Shown here piece after piece: positions 29,120 to 38,754 of a stretch of 64,000 bases of DNA. Position 1 is the stretch's first letter. Each line of letters begins with the position of its first letter. The position numbers and the translations under genes are program-made. The notes under the pieces were generated by a model. It did not search any database. It was not told the origin of the DNA and saw nothing but the letters and a program-made list of their open reading frames with translations. The stretch comes from Scheffersomyces stipitis CBS 6054 (lineage: Eukaryota > Ascomycota > Pichiomycetes > Serinales > Debaryomycetaceae): NCBI RefSeq assembly GCF_000209165.1, contig NC_009047.1, positions 186,001 through 250,000 on the forward strand, in the 5' to 3' direction.

Positions 29120-30839
29120 ATGGACCTCCTACTCTCAGCCCAGGAGAGGGGAAGTGTAAGAGGTGAGTACATGTCTGTAATTGGTATTGAATCTAATGTC
29201 TATTGATTCATAACTGTATGATTCATAACTTTATGATTCATAACTGAATGAATCACAACTATATGATTCTATCCATATCTATACGTACCTTTACAAATAC
29301 TAATACTTTATAGTGGTGAGAATATCAAAGTCAGCACCGAACAGACTCAACGTCAAGTACAAGTACGAGCTGTGTATCGAGTCCAAAGACAACTACATCC
29401 AGAAGATCCTCACTTTCAAGTTTCAGAATACACCCCATATCGTGATAGCTCGGAAAATCGGTGAAGTCCAGATGTTCAAGGAAATTAAGGGAGAATCCAA
29501 ATCCTACTTCCAGCTAGTTAAAGAATGGAAGAACTCCAACATCAACAGACAAGACCACATAGTGTCGCTAGGACTATTGAACAACCAGTATCTCTACACG
29601 TGTTCTAACGAGGGAAAGCTAGTTATCCGTGACTTAGTGAATGATGACGCCTTTGGCAGCTACAAAGTGTATCTAATCCTCAACCCCGTCTCCGACGTTC
29701 GGCTCCGTATGGCTGTCCATGATCGCAAAAGAATTACCGTCGCTAGCTGTGGCAAAAATAGCGAACTCAAGTTGTACGAAATCGACTCCAATGAGAAAAA
29801 GGAATGCTCGCGTATCTCTGTAGTGCAGTCCGGAAACGTCCGTACCACAATGGACCTTAACGTCATCAGACCATTACGCAGATCTTTTACCACTTTGAAC
29901 TTGGGTTCAGAAGTGATCTCGCTTCCTTCTTCTAGTGGTGTAGCTTCTTATGGAAACACTGTGGGTTCAACTGTAGGTGCTACTGGTGGAAGTACTCAGG
30001 CGAATAACAGACACGTCAGTGTCTTGACACCGTTCTGGACTTCGTCCACTTACGCTAAAGATTTCCTCTACCATGCCACTTCGTTGGATGTGATCTCCAG
30101 CTGGATGATTTCCGTTTGTATCATAGACGAATACGTAGCATGTGGAACCCAGTTTGGAAAGCTCTTGATCTTCAGCGTTCTAGACGATATCTATCCAATA
30201 GAAACACTCACGTTGTCACAGTTTCCAATTGTAAAACTACATGCCATCGATTCAAGCTATGTTATTTTCGCCGATTCTATGTCTAAAGTGGGTATAGTCA
30301 AACTTTCAAGTCTCAAAGTAGTTTCATTCTTTGACAATTTGAGAATAGGACCCACTTGTTCCTTCAAATTCGTGTTGCCCAGCAATGTGGGTGACCGTAA
30401 AGTCAACGGAGACATCCTCAAGTTTGACCCCATCTATGCTATTTGTACTACTATTGATAAACGATTGGTTATTTATAAATTGTTTGATGATAATACCCAT
30501 GAACTCTTGTTGGAGATGAATATGGGAGACATGACCATTCCTGCCTTCAGTGTAATGGGTGATAATGATTACGAAACCTTTAACAACATTTTTGGCGAAC
30601 CTGATACTGACGGAATAGGTGAGTCAATCTTGAGACAGCACGAAGAACCGGTGGAAAGGAAGAAGTTCAAGCTGCTGCCACCTTCAAGACGTCGCATTCC
30701 TGGAGCTGTCCTTATGGAGAAATGTACTCCCTCAAGTAGAGGTGTAGCTGCAGCCTCTAAGAGATCATCCAAACCGCGGCTGCTAAAAGATAATGATGCT
30801 ATGATGAACGATAACTTGACTACAGTCACCATGAAATAG
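29120..30839 (+). CDS. WD-like beta-propeller protein, possibly Nsa1/WDR74 (ribosome biogenesis), two exons
   Basis: Exon 1 is 29120-29162 (14 codons plus one base), exon 2 is 29314-30839; 523 residues result. The long frame opens only with GTG codons, and GTGAGT at 29163 with a TACTAAT branch point (29298-29304) and TATAG at 29309-29313 restore frame through a split Val codon. The N-terminus then reads MDLLLSAQERGSVRVVRISK, like the M-LL-S---SGS--EV start of Nsa1. Later segments resemble Nsa1/WDR74 blades: VASCGKNSELKLYEID, YVACGTQFGKLLIFSVLDD followed by YPIETLTL, and AICTTIDKRLVIYKLF. The tail is basic (KKFKLLPPSRRRIPG). I cannot confirm orthology by eye, and no PAC element is visible upstream, which would be expected for a ribosome-biogenesis gene. 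Confidence 0.6.
29163..29313 (+). other. Spliceosomal intron (151 nt) containing a 15-bp tandem repeat
   Basis: 5' site GTGAGT, branch TACTAAT at 29298-29304, 3' TAG at 29311-29313. Phase 1. About 40% of the intron is made of the repeat listed next. Confidence 0.72.
29205..29264 (+). repeat. Four 15-bp tandem units of GATTCATAACTNTAT
   Basis: Units at 29205-29219, 29220-29234, 29235-29249 and 29250-29264 (the last with two changes), then a partial GATTCT. The 15-bp period and intron position indicate slippage in non-coding DNA. Confidence 0.85.
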
Positions 30840-32650
30840 AGTATATAATCTTTCTTATTCAGTTATGGCTGTATTATGACATTTTTTTCTCTTCTTAAGA
30901 TATCAGTATGTAAGCAAACCATCTTGTGGATATTCTCTTCTGATCTCTCTGTATGTGTTGGTACTCAAGCAGCTACTTGTAGTACTGTTATATGTACCTG
31001 CTCGCTTTGATTTAGGGCTGATACTGGTTATGAACAACACTACTAATCGAGTCTGACTATCACAAATTCATTTGGTTTATGAGATCACTTTCGGTTTTTG
31101 AAGATTAGCAGCACTTTTGCTTGATTTCACTGTACACCGCGCACCAAATTGGCTCAATATTGGCAGATGGGACTATGGCTGACTCTAACATTTGCCTACA
31201 GGAAACAATTGATGGTATTGAATGGAGTGATTAATACTATTGATAGCGCTTCTACACACTTGTTTAGTATCTACTTATAATATAACTGCTCATTCAGATT
31301 TTGCGCCCAAGTTTGATTGCATCATGCAGACAGCTGCAGAGGGCACCAAGGTGCGTATTAACTCCGAAAGCCAGGTCATGACAACTGCGCGCCCAAAATG
31401 GTGTGCGCAAGTTAACTCCATCGAGGCTATTTCGTTCACAATTTTATCTATTTATCTTTGCGGCCATTGAATCTGATTTTTCCTGGTGGTCATTGGCTTT
31501 GAAACCATACATTTAGTATCTTCTATTTCGTAAACTAAGCTGAATGGTTCTAGGGATGTATTCTTCACACTTCTTACTTACTTCTCAGCAGGTTAACTCT
31601 ATATCCTTCCATGAAGGTTCACTTGTTAGAGAGATAAACATGAAAAGAAGATAGAACGGGCTGAAATCATTCAGATTTTTGGTAATGTCTAATTCTATAT
31701 TCAAACAAATTGGCGACTCTGGTTGGTGGGTCAGGTAACACTCCGTTGATGGAAGCATTGACTTCAGCTTAAAAAGAATACTGATGTATATTCAAGAAGA
31801 GTAACTGCGTATTTTGTCTGGTGTTCCAGGAAAGGTGAGACTTGCCACGTCGGTTTTGAAGGACTATGAGATCGCTCTTCTTATCCATCATTCTTGCTTA
31901 TGTTTGCCTTCTGAGTATACTGTCCTTCTGCTTATATTGTTTTTATGTAATTGGCTAAGTACCTACTGCACCACCATATGTACCTCACCATGTTCTTGCA
32001 TTGATTTGTAGATTAATTGTTGGTAATTTTTTTCATTTCATCGTCGACTTCAAGTTCAATCATTTGGAACCCTCAATTGTTACGGAAAATTCCTACTGTA
32101 TGAAAATTGGCATTATAATGTCCATGGAGCTTCCGATGATTTAGTAGGTTCAATCATTTCAAGTATACAGTGATGCTATTGATACTATGGTAATCAGCCA
32201 CCAAACCTTTGACTGTGGTTTGGGGACTTGTACAGAAAACGGAGATGATGCATGGAGTACAATTTGGGAGTTTATTTGGTTCTCGTATCGTTTGTCTTCT
32301 GTTTATGGTGTGGCATGCATAGCTCTTCAGGCTAGAGTTCAATACTTTTATTGAAGACTCGTGGCATTAAAGAAATTTATTCCTACGATCGCAGTCCCGA
32401 GTATCACTCTTTATATTTAAGTTCCCATTATCAAGGTTCAATCCTCCGTGAATGGACAAGTTCGTTTAGTATACTCCTACTGGGTTAATTCACCACCGAT
32501 AACAGATAATAATACTTTTTGAAGAATTCCTTGGTGTTTTTTTGTATGTTTGCTGTATTCTTGTGGGTAAAGCCCATGATTTAGTCAAAGTCTGAGTATA
32601 TTTTCTATATCTCACTGGATTAATCAAGAGCTAGGTGTAACTCATAATTC
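30840..32650. other. 1.8-kb convergent gap without a recognisable gene
   Basis: It lies between two 3' ends, so it need not hold promoters. The longest frame is 76 codons (31240-31470), with nothing recognisable. I find no tRNA, no box C/D or H/ACA pair that I would defend and no LTR. Confidence 0.5.
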
Positions 32651-33112
32651 TTATACATTGTACGCTGTGACTTCATTCGAGAATGTTTCATTGAAAAGTC
32701 TAGGAAGTGTATTGCAAGATATGGAGTGACTGAGGATTCCATTCTTGGCTTTGTCTGTCCTTATCATTTCGTATTGTAAATTGTACTTCTTTTTCAGTTG
32801 AATAACCTGATGGTTGATCTTTGTTGAGTAGTAGTACCCCAAATTAGGAGCTACTAATTCCAAATCAGATTCGTCATAGAACAAAATTGTTTCTTCGTAG
32901 AAAGGAAGATCTCTATATGGATTTATTGGTGTTTCGGTTGTGAGATTTAACCAATAGGCGCTGTCTCGAGATGAAGCATTCTTTAAGGAACGGCTCGACG
33001 GTCGGCGTCCAAGGTGGAATAATGACTTTGACTTTGAAATACTTTTGCTGGAAGTGCTTTTAGGAGTAATCGTGAAATATCCCACAAGTTTATTGACTGT
33101 TTCAGTGGACAT
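32651..33112 (-). CDS. Small orphan protein (153 residues)
   Basis: Not recognised. ATG at 33112, complete to a stop. Residues 15-50 are Ser/Lys/Arg-rich and basic (KSTSSKSISKSKSLFHLGRR, then SSRSLKNASSR), followed by a more ordered, Tyr-rich half with EETILFYDESDLELV and LGYYYSTKINHQVIQLKKKY. No signal peptide or membrane span. Serine runs with RRPSSRS fit PKA/Ypk-type kinase sites. An exact GCTGCGAAAAAAT element lies 47 bp upstream of the ATG, which supports it being expressed. Probably a lineage-restricted gene. Confidence 0.55.
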   Translation of the reverse strand: MSTETVNKLVGYFTITPKSTSSKSISKSKSLFHLGRRPSSRSLKNASSRDSAYWLNLTTETPINPYRDLPFYEETILFYDESDLELVAPNLGYYYSTKINHQVIQLKKKYNLQYEMIRTDKAKNGILSHSISCNTLPRLFNETFSNEVTAYNV

Positions 33113-33646
33113 TTGGTGCTAGTAGTGTAGTTCAGCGGGTGCAAAATAAGAACAAATGGCTGCGAAAAAATGCAATCCGAGATTTGATGAAAAATTGTGA
33201 AGGTGGAAAATAGAAAGTATAGCGCTATGAAGCAGCAAACACTTTGACTATAAAATATTATATTTCGGAATCATTGGTCTCTTTTGAGCATAACTACAGT
33301 TGTTCCACTCTTTATTTACCTTTACAAGTTGTACTTTTTCTTTCAAGATATGATGTATATCAATAAATTTTTTAACTAAAGACAAACTACTGAAAAATAC
33401 AGCAATTCTAATGGCACTAAGAACACTCTTTATTGCAAGTATGGGTCTCGTCCAATACTTCCCCTAAGGTTATAATAGCTTGTCATCTATCTTTTTCATA
33501 ACCATGATGCCGTTAACCTTGTAAATCAGGTCGTGTGCTACCCATTAATATAACTACCGGACTCGATTCTCCAGATTTCAGATATCACATACTTCACAGT
33601 TTCCAGTCCTTCCATTATTTCTCCAGCATCCTTTACATTTAGAAAA
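33113..33646. other. Divergent promoter region orphan / DOA1
   Basis: About 0.53 kb with no gene; contains the GCTGCGAAAAAAT element at 33159-33171. Confidence 0.55.
33159..33171 (+). promoter_or_regulatory. Recurrent promoter element GCTGCGAAAAAAT
   Basis: One of three exact 13-bp copies in the window (others at 36800 and 42443). Here preceded by TGG as at 36800. Confidence 0.6.
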
Positions 33647-35989
33647 ATGCCTTTCAAACTCAGTGCCACATTAAGGGGGCACGAGCAGGATGTCCGTGGA
33701 GTGGTTGCACCTTCAGACGAACTTGTAGTAACTTGCCTGAGAGATTCTACTACCAGAATCTGGTTGCCACCATCAGACAGCAAGCAATCACGTTTTGTTT
33801 CTGATCGCACCGAGCCATTGATCGTGTTCCATTCGCCAAACAATAGTTTTATCAATAGTGTGACCTATATAGACTCTAAACAGCACGAACCACTCATTGC
33901 CAGTGGAAGCCAGGATGCCATTATTTATTTGTCAGAAGTGGCTGTTTCAGACCGAAAGCCCGGAGACGACACGGGAAAATACCAATTGATAGGCCACGCC
34001 GGCAATGTCTGTGCTTTGGAATATAAAAACAACCAGATCATTTCGGGCTCATGGGATTGCACTGCCAAGGTGTGGGATTTGGATACCTTATTGGTGAAGT
34101 ACGATCTTGTTGGTCACGAGTCCTCAGTGTGGGATGTCAAGATTTTGGACAACGACACGTTTTTAACATGTTCTGCTGATAAGAGCATCCGTCTCTGGAA
34201 CGGAAAGAAAGAAGTGCAACGTTTCAGCGGACATACAGATGTAATCAGAAAATTGTTAGTGTTTCCAGATGGGTCAAGATTCGCATCTGCTTCGAATGAC
34301 GGAACTGTTAAACTCTGGGACTTGAAATCTGGCCGTGTCTTGCAGACATTGCACGGCCACGAATCGTTTGTATATGATTTGACTCTTTTGCCTAATGGAG
34401 ATCTTGTTTCTGTAGGTGAAGATCGTACCATTAGAGTTTGGAGAGATGGCTCTATTTTGCAAGTCATCACTTTGCCCTGTATCTCAGTATGGTGTGTTGC
34501 AGCTCTCCCTAATGGCGATATAGTTGTGGGAGGCTCGGATAACATAGTGAGAGTTTTCACGAGAGACCTGTCTCGAATTGCTTCAGATGAAGAAATTGCA
34601 GAGCTCGTGGAAGCAGTACAACAATCAAGCATTGCTGAACAATCATTGGACAATTTGAAGAAGACGGATATACCTAGCTATGAAGCCTTGGAACGTCCAG
34701 GGAAACAAGAGGGTGCAACCATTATGGTGAAGAACCCATCTGGTGTGATAGAAGCCCATCAATGGTCGGGAGGGGAGTGGGTCAAGATTGGTGACGTGGT
34801 TGGATCAGCCGGTTCTGGACAGAAAAAGACTTACAATGGCAAGGAATACGACTATGTTTTTGATGTTGACATCGAGGATGGTGCTCCGCCTTTGAAATTG
34901 CCTTACAATGTGAACGAAAACGCCTATACAGCAGCACAGAGGTTCTTAGCCGAAAATGATTTACCAAGTTCATACACTGACGAAGTGGTTAAATTCATTA
35001 ATAAGAATACTGAAGGTTTCAGTATCCAAGAAGCGGATGAAGCTCCAACTTATGACGCTTCGTTGAATCCATATTCTGATAGTTATCAGCGGGAACATAA
35101 CCAAGATACCATTGCCTCATCTAAGCCAAGCTTGAAAGTCATTCCTGAAACCACATATATTTCCTTCAAAGACTACAAGGAAGCTCAATTGATTGCTGGA
35201 TTAAAGAAACTCAATTCAGAACAAGATGAAAGTAATCAACTATCTGAAAGCGATATTAGCACCATCTCTAGAAATTTGAAATTATTAACTTCTAAGGAGT
35301 CTTTGCAATTGATTGTTGAATATATTCCAAGAATCATAACTACGTGGTCTCCAGCAACTAGATTGATTGGTTATGATCTTTTAAGAATTAGCATACCTCG
35401 CGTGACGACCGTTGATTTATTGAGATCAACTGAAGGTGCTGAGGCAGTATTGAAAGCTATATCGTCTGGCTTAGATGTAGCGGATGCCTCTACGATTCCT
35501 TTGTTGATGATGATTTTGAAGACTTTGAATAACTTGATTGGGAATACTTTGTTTGTTCAATTGTACATTGATCCTAACGAGGACGGAACGTATACCTACA
35601 ACAAGTTCTTCTTGGACTTGCTATCAACATTGACCGCTAAGGTTATAGACATAACTGAGAATGGCAAGTTCCACAAGCTCTATAACACTACAGTTACTAC
35701 TATTGCAACTTTGTTGTACAATCTTTCCGTGTATCATCTTCAAACTTCTGGCTTGAAGAAGAATCCAAGGTCATCAGAATCGATTGTTCAATTCACTAAC
35801 GAAGTTGGAGACCTTATTGTTGAATCCAACAGCGAAGCTGCCTATAGACTAGCAATAGCTTATGGCAACTTGAGGTATGCCAAGGCATTTGAACCTGTAC
35901 CAGAATGGTTAAATAAGGCTGGAGAGCTATATATCAGCAAGGGCGAGCAGAGATTTATCGACTTGGCTCGCGATTTGCAAAGCTTGTAA
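33647..35989 (+). CDS. DOA1: Ubiquitin-binding Cdc48 cofactor Doa1/Ufd3 (PLAA)
   Basis: 780 residues. Residues 1-310 form a seven-bladed WD40 propeller with repeated blades such as ISGSWDCTAKVWDLDTLLVK, FLTCSADKSIRLWNG and FASASNDGTVKLWDLKSGR. The PFU ubiquitin-binding domain follows (about 345-455; EAHQWSGGEWVKIGDVVG is its hallmark start). The C-terminal PUL domain (about 490-780), an armadillo-like array that binds the Cdc48 tail, ends in FIDLARDLQSL. The order and length match yeast Doa1 (715) and human PLAA. It works in the cytosol and nucleus in ubiquitin homeostasis and Cdc48-dependent degradation, including at mitochondria. The ATG context AGAAAAATG is good. Confidence 0.97.
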   Translation: MPFKLSATLRGHEQDVRGVVAPSDELVVTCLRDSTTRIWLPPSDSKQSRFVSDRTEPLIVFHSPNNSFINSVTYIDSKQHEPLIASGSQDAIIYLSEVAVSDRKPGDDTGKYQLIGHAGNVCALEYKNNQIISGSWDCTAKVWDLDTLLVKYDLVGHESSVWDVKILDNDTFLTCSADKSIRLWNGKKEVQRFSGHTDVIRKLLVFPDGSRFASASNDGTVKLWDLKSGRVLQTLHGHESFVYDLTLLPNGDLVSVGEDRTIRVWRDGSILQVITLPCISVWCVAALPNGDIVVGGSDNIVRVFTRDLSRIASDEEIAELVEAVQQSSIAEQSLDNLKKTDIPSYEALERPGKQEGATIMVKNPSGVIEAHQWSGGEWVKIGDVVGSAGSGQKKTYNGKEYDYVFDVDIEDGAPPLKLPYNVNENAYTAAQRFLAENDLPSSYTDEVVKFINKNTEGFSIQEADEAPTYDASLNPYSDSYQREHNQDTIASSKPSLKVIPETTYISFKDYKEAQLIAGLKKLNSEQDESNQLSESDISTISRNLKLLTSKESLQLIVEYIPRIITTWSPATRLIGYDLLRISIPRVTTVDLLRSTEGAEAVLKAISSGLDVADASTIPLLMMILKTLNNLIGNTLFVQLYIDPNEDGTYTYNKFFLDLLSTLTAKVIDITENGKFHKLYNTTVTTIATLLYNLSVYHLQTSGLKKNPRSSESIVQFTNEVGDLIVESNSEAAYRLAIAYGNLRYAKAFEPVPEWLNKAGELYISKGEQRFIDLARDLQSL

Positions 35990-36150
35990 GGCTTATTAAA
36001 AGTTGGTTTCTATTTTAATACACAAACATTATGTACCATATGTAGACTACATAGACCTTAATTCGACGGCCCACGCCATTTGATATTTGATACACTGTTC
36101 AACATTGTAGCAAGTCTTTCATACATGTGGATGTTAGAACTTTACAATTC

Positions 36151-36477
36151 TTAGGACTCTATGAACAATTCTGGAACCTTTTGTGAGTAGGATACCAACT
36201 TGTCGGCGATTTCGAGATTAGTATTGTCTGATAGTTCCGTGACTGCTTGGGCATGTACTTTCTGTTCGTTACTGCTCACTTTTCCAGTTATTTCGTAGAT
36301 TTTGCCTACAGCCAAGTTGACCTCATCAAAGAATTCAAGCCGGACTTCTCCATTGGAATCTAAGGTCGCTATCTTGTTAATTGGATCGAACGATTGGCAT
36401 TTACCGATTAAACGAACGAGTTTTCCTTGGTATTTTTCTACAAGCAGTGCGTTTATTCTGACCTTGGTGGCGTCCAT
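36151..36477 (-). CDS. RFA3: Replication protein A 14-kDa subunit
   Basis: 108 residues forming a single OB fold, the size of yeast Rfa3 (122) and human RPA14 (121). Recognised from the start MDATKVRINALLVEKYQGK, then LVRLIGKCQSFD, and the strand GEVRLEFFDEVNLAVGKIYEITGKV. As the smallest subunit of the RPA heterotrimer it helps bind single-stranded DNA in replication, repair and recombination. It converges with DOA1. Upstream are an ACGCGT MCB element (36563-36568) and a GCTGCGAAAAAAT element (36800-36812), consistent with G1/S expression; S. cerevisiae RPA genes carry MCB sites. Confidence 0.9.
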   Translation of the reverse strand: MDATKVRINALLVEKYQGKLVRLIGKCQSFDPINKIATLDSNGEVRLEFFDEVNLAVGKIYEITGKVSSNEQKVHAQAVTELSDNTNLEIADKLVSYSQKVPELFIES

Positions 36478-36562
36478 GGTGGTATAGTTATTGTAATTGG
36501 ATGTGGATGTGGATGAAGGATAAGAGTGTCAATTGATTTCAGATGTAGTATGAAGATCAAAG

Positions 36563-36568
36563 ACGCGT
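36563..36568. promoter_or_regulatory. MCB element ACGCGT upstream of RFA3
   Basis: 86 bp before the ATG; core of the MBF (Swi6-Mbp1) site of replication genes. Confidence 0.65.
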
Positions 36569-36799
36569 TTATTGTATAAATTTCGGTACGAACACGACAC
36601 TCGAGATTCGAGATATAGGTTTTCGTAGTTCATCAAGAAGATTATAAGGAGCATGACAAGATCTGGTCTGGATAGCCATTTCTAACTTGTGGGGCCACTA
36701 TTTTGCCTAATTAGTGCAAGATATTAAATACATAAATATAACATTTGAGTGCAGCTTGAGAAATATTATAATCTATGGGTTCTCTAAATTTGACTATTG

Positions 36800-36812
36800 G
36801 CTGCGAAAAAAT
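36800..36812 (+). promoter_or_regulatory. Recurrent promoter element GCTGCGAAAAAAT
   Basis: Exact copy, about 320 bp upstream of RFA3 and about 100 bp past the TRP3 stop. Confidence 0.55.
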
Positions 36813-36915
36813 ACACTCTTCACACTTTTATCATAGAATCGTATAATCAGAAGGTCCTTTGTAACACTATAATGTCATACCGTGTGGCTTAATTTCTATA
36901 TATACATTGGTCAAT

Positions 36916-38454
36916 TTAGCAATTGCACAAGTCGTTCAAGAACTTGCCTGCCTCTCCCCTTTCTTCTGCTCTCATCAAACTTTCGCCAATCAAAAAGCCG
37001 TCAACTCCGTCGTTGTACTTGTAGTTCTTAACGTCTTCAACGGAAGTAATTCCCGATAATGCCAACACAAGAACATCACCCCTTCTTTGGCTTTTCTTTG
37101 AAGATTCAACCAAAGAGCTGGTGGTATTCAAATCAACGTCGAATGTAGCTAAGTTTCTGTTGTTGACACCGATCACCAATGGCTCCTTGGTGTCATCGTT
37201 GTACGTTAACTTCACTGCCTGGTCCAATTCTTGCTTGTTTTGAACTTCAACCAACGGAATCATACCCAACGACAAAGAGTATTCGTATAGTTGTTGTAAT
37301 AACTTGATATCATTCAACATCTTCACTATTAATAGCACAGTATCTGCGCCTGCCAATCTAGCTTCCAAGATCTGGTACTTGCTGAAAATGAACTCTTTTC
37401 TCAATACGGCTGGTCTCTTGTATCCTTCAGTAGTTGGAATATCGATAACCTTACGGATCAATGACAAGTCATCCAAGGAACCCTTAAACCACTTGGGTTC
37501 GGTCAACACCGATATGGTGGAACATCCATTGGTAGCATATGTCAATGCCTGTTTACCTGGATGCGCATCAATATTGATGTCTCCCTTAGACGGAGATGCA
37601 CGCTTGAACTCTGACAAAATGATGGTTTGCTTGAGCACGTCCTGGGTGTACTTCAATCTCTGGTAGAAGTCTGTTATGGGTGGAGCAATGTTCAATGCCA
37701 ATGAGATCTCCAATTGCTCAAGTGATTTTCCTGGCAAGCTCTCAATTCTCTTGTAGTCAATTTGACGTTGCTTGTAGATCTTGGACAAAATATTTTCCTT
37801 CTTTGAAAAGCCGGATCCGTTGGCTTTGTTCTCGTCCCAGGTTCCTCCTGTGACAGACAACAAGTTGTTGATCATTATTTGGCCCGATTCGGTCAAAATG
37901 GATTCTGGGTGGAACTGAACTCCTTCAATTGTGTAAATCTTGTGTCTAACTCCCATAATGATCTCTGGAGTAGTCTCGGTTAGTGCTGTGACTTCCAAAC
38001 AGTCTGGCAATGTCTGTTGGGTTCCAGCCAATGAATGGTACCTCGTGACAGCAACTGATTGTGGAACGGTGTCAAACATTCCTCTACCGTCATGTTTAAT
38101 GGTAGTTGTCTTGCCGTGGACAATTTCTCCGGCATAAGTCACTTCTCCACCAAACGCATCAATCATACATTGCTGACCCATACAGATGCCAAAGATAGGA
38201 AGTTTTCCCATGAAGTGTTTGATGACGTCTCGAGAGATTCCTGAATCGCTAGTAGGATGGCCCGGTCCTGGAGAAATGAGGATAATGTCGGGCTTGACTT
38301 GATTTTCAATGGTAGAAATGTCGATCTTGTCGTTTCTGAAAACGTCTACCTTCCCACACAATGGTGACTGGTATAAATACTGGTAGAGGTTCCAAGTGAA
38401 CGAGTCGTAGTTGTCTATAATTAAGACATGTCTCTTGGGCAATTCTTTGGTCAT
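36916..38454 (-). CDS. TRP3: Bifunctional anthranilate synthase component II / indole-3-glycerol-phosphate synthase
   Basis: 512 residues. Residues 1-200 are a class I glutamine amidotransferase: [18 protein letters not shown], the oxyanion loop ISPGPGHP, the nucleophile Cys91 in [10 protein letters not shown] and the His/Glu pair in GVQFHPES. A linker of about 40 residues leads to the IGPS TIM barrel (about 225-512) with [50 protein letters not shown] and [11 protein letters not shown]. The protein supplies ammonia to Trp2 and later closes the indole ring. The two-domain architecture is that of Saccharomycotina; filamentous fungi add a PRAI domain. A perfect Gcn4 site 94 bp upstream fits general amino-acid control. 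Confidence 0.97.
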   Translation of the reverse strand: MTKELPKRHVLIIDNYDSFTWNLYQYLYQSPLCGKVDVFRNDKIDISTIENQVKPDIILISPGPGHPTSDSGISRDVIKHFMGKLPIFGICMGQQCMIDAFGGEVTYAGEIVHGKTTTIKHDGRGMFDTVPQSVAVTRYHSLAGTQQTLPDCLEVTALTETTPEIIMGVRHKIYTIEGVQFHPESILTESGQIMINNLLSVTGGTWDENKANGSGFSKKENILSKIYKQRQIDYKRIESLPGKSLEQLEISLALNIAPPITDFYQRLKYTQDVLKQTIILSEFKRASPSKGDINIDAHPGKQALTYATNGCSTISVLTEPKWFKGSLDDLSLIRKVIDIPTTEGYKRPAVLRKEFIFSKYQILEARLAGADTVLLIVKMLNDIKLLQQLYEYSLSLGMIPLVEVQNKQELDQAVKLTYNDDTKEPLVIGVNNRNLATFDVDLNTTSSLVESSKKSQRRGDVLVLALSGITSVEDVKNYKYNDGVDGFLIGESLMRAEERGEAGKFLNDLCNC

Positions 38455-38754
38455 GCTGAAGATTCTACAAGCTGGGGTGGTTCTGTTGCCAACATAGTAT
38501 CGCTTCGAATTTTTCAGAAATTTGTAGTACTCGATTTTTCAAACTTTTGACTCATTGTTCAAAATGCAGGTTGTGCTCTACCGTACAGGCAACATTGACA
38601 TAAACTGCACAAGGCAAAATGGATGCAAATTTATTAGCCTTCCTACAATTTTCTAATCTGTTATAATTTCCCGGTGTCTAATTTCTAAACTTTTTGGTAG
38701 TATACCTTTGTATATATATACTATACAATAAATCTAGTGTTTTTGTCCTCCTTT
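38455..38754. other. TRP3 promoter / MCD4 3' flank
   Basis: 300 bp between two minus-strand genes; contains the Gcn4 site and no gene. The MCD4 stop lies right at its edge. Confidence 0.6.
38548..38554. promoter_or_regulatory. Gcn4 site TGACTCA upstream of TRP3
   Basis: Perfect Gcn4 consensus 94-100 bp before the TRP3 ATG, expected for a tryptophan-biosynthesis gene. Confidence 0.75.

Larger units (their letters stand above)
36478..36915. other. RFA3 promoter region
   Basis: About 0.44 kb between the TRP3 stop and the RFA3 start, same strand. Holds the MCB and GCTGCGAAAAAAT elements and no gene. Confidence 0.6.

Noticed and set aside
31240..32011. 76- and 65-codon frames in the convergent gap
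   Set aside because: Too short, no recognisable product, no context.
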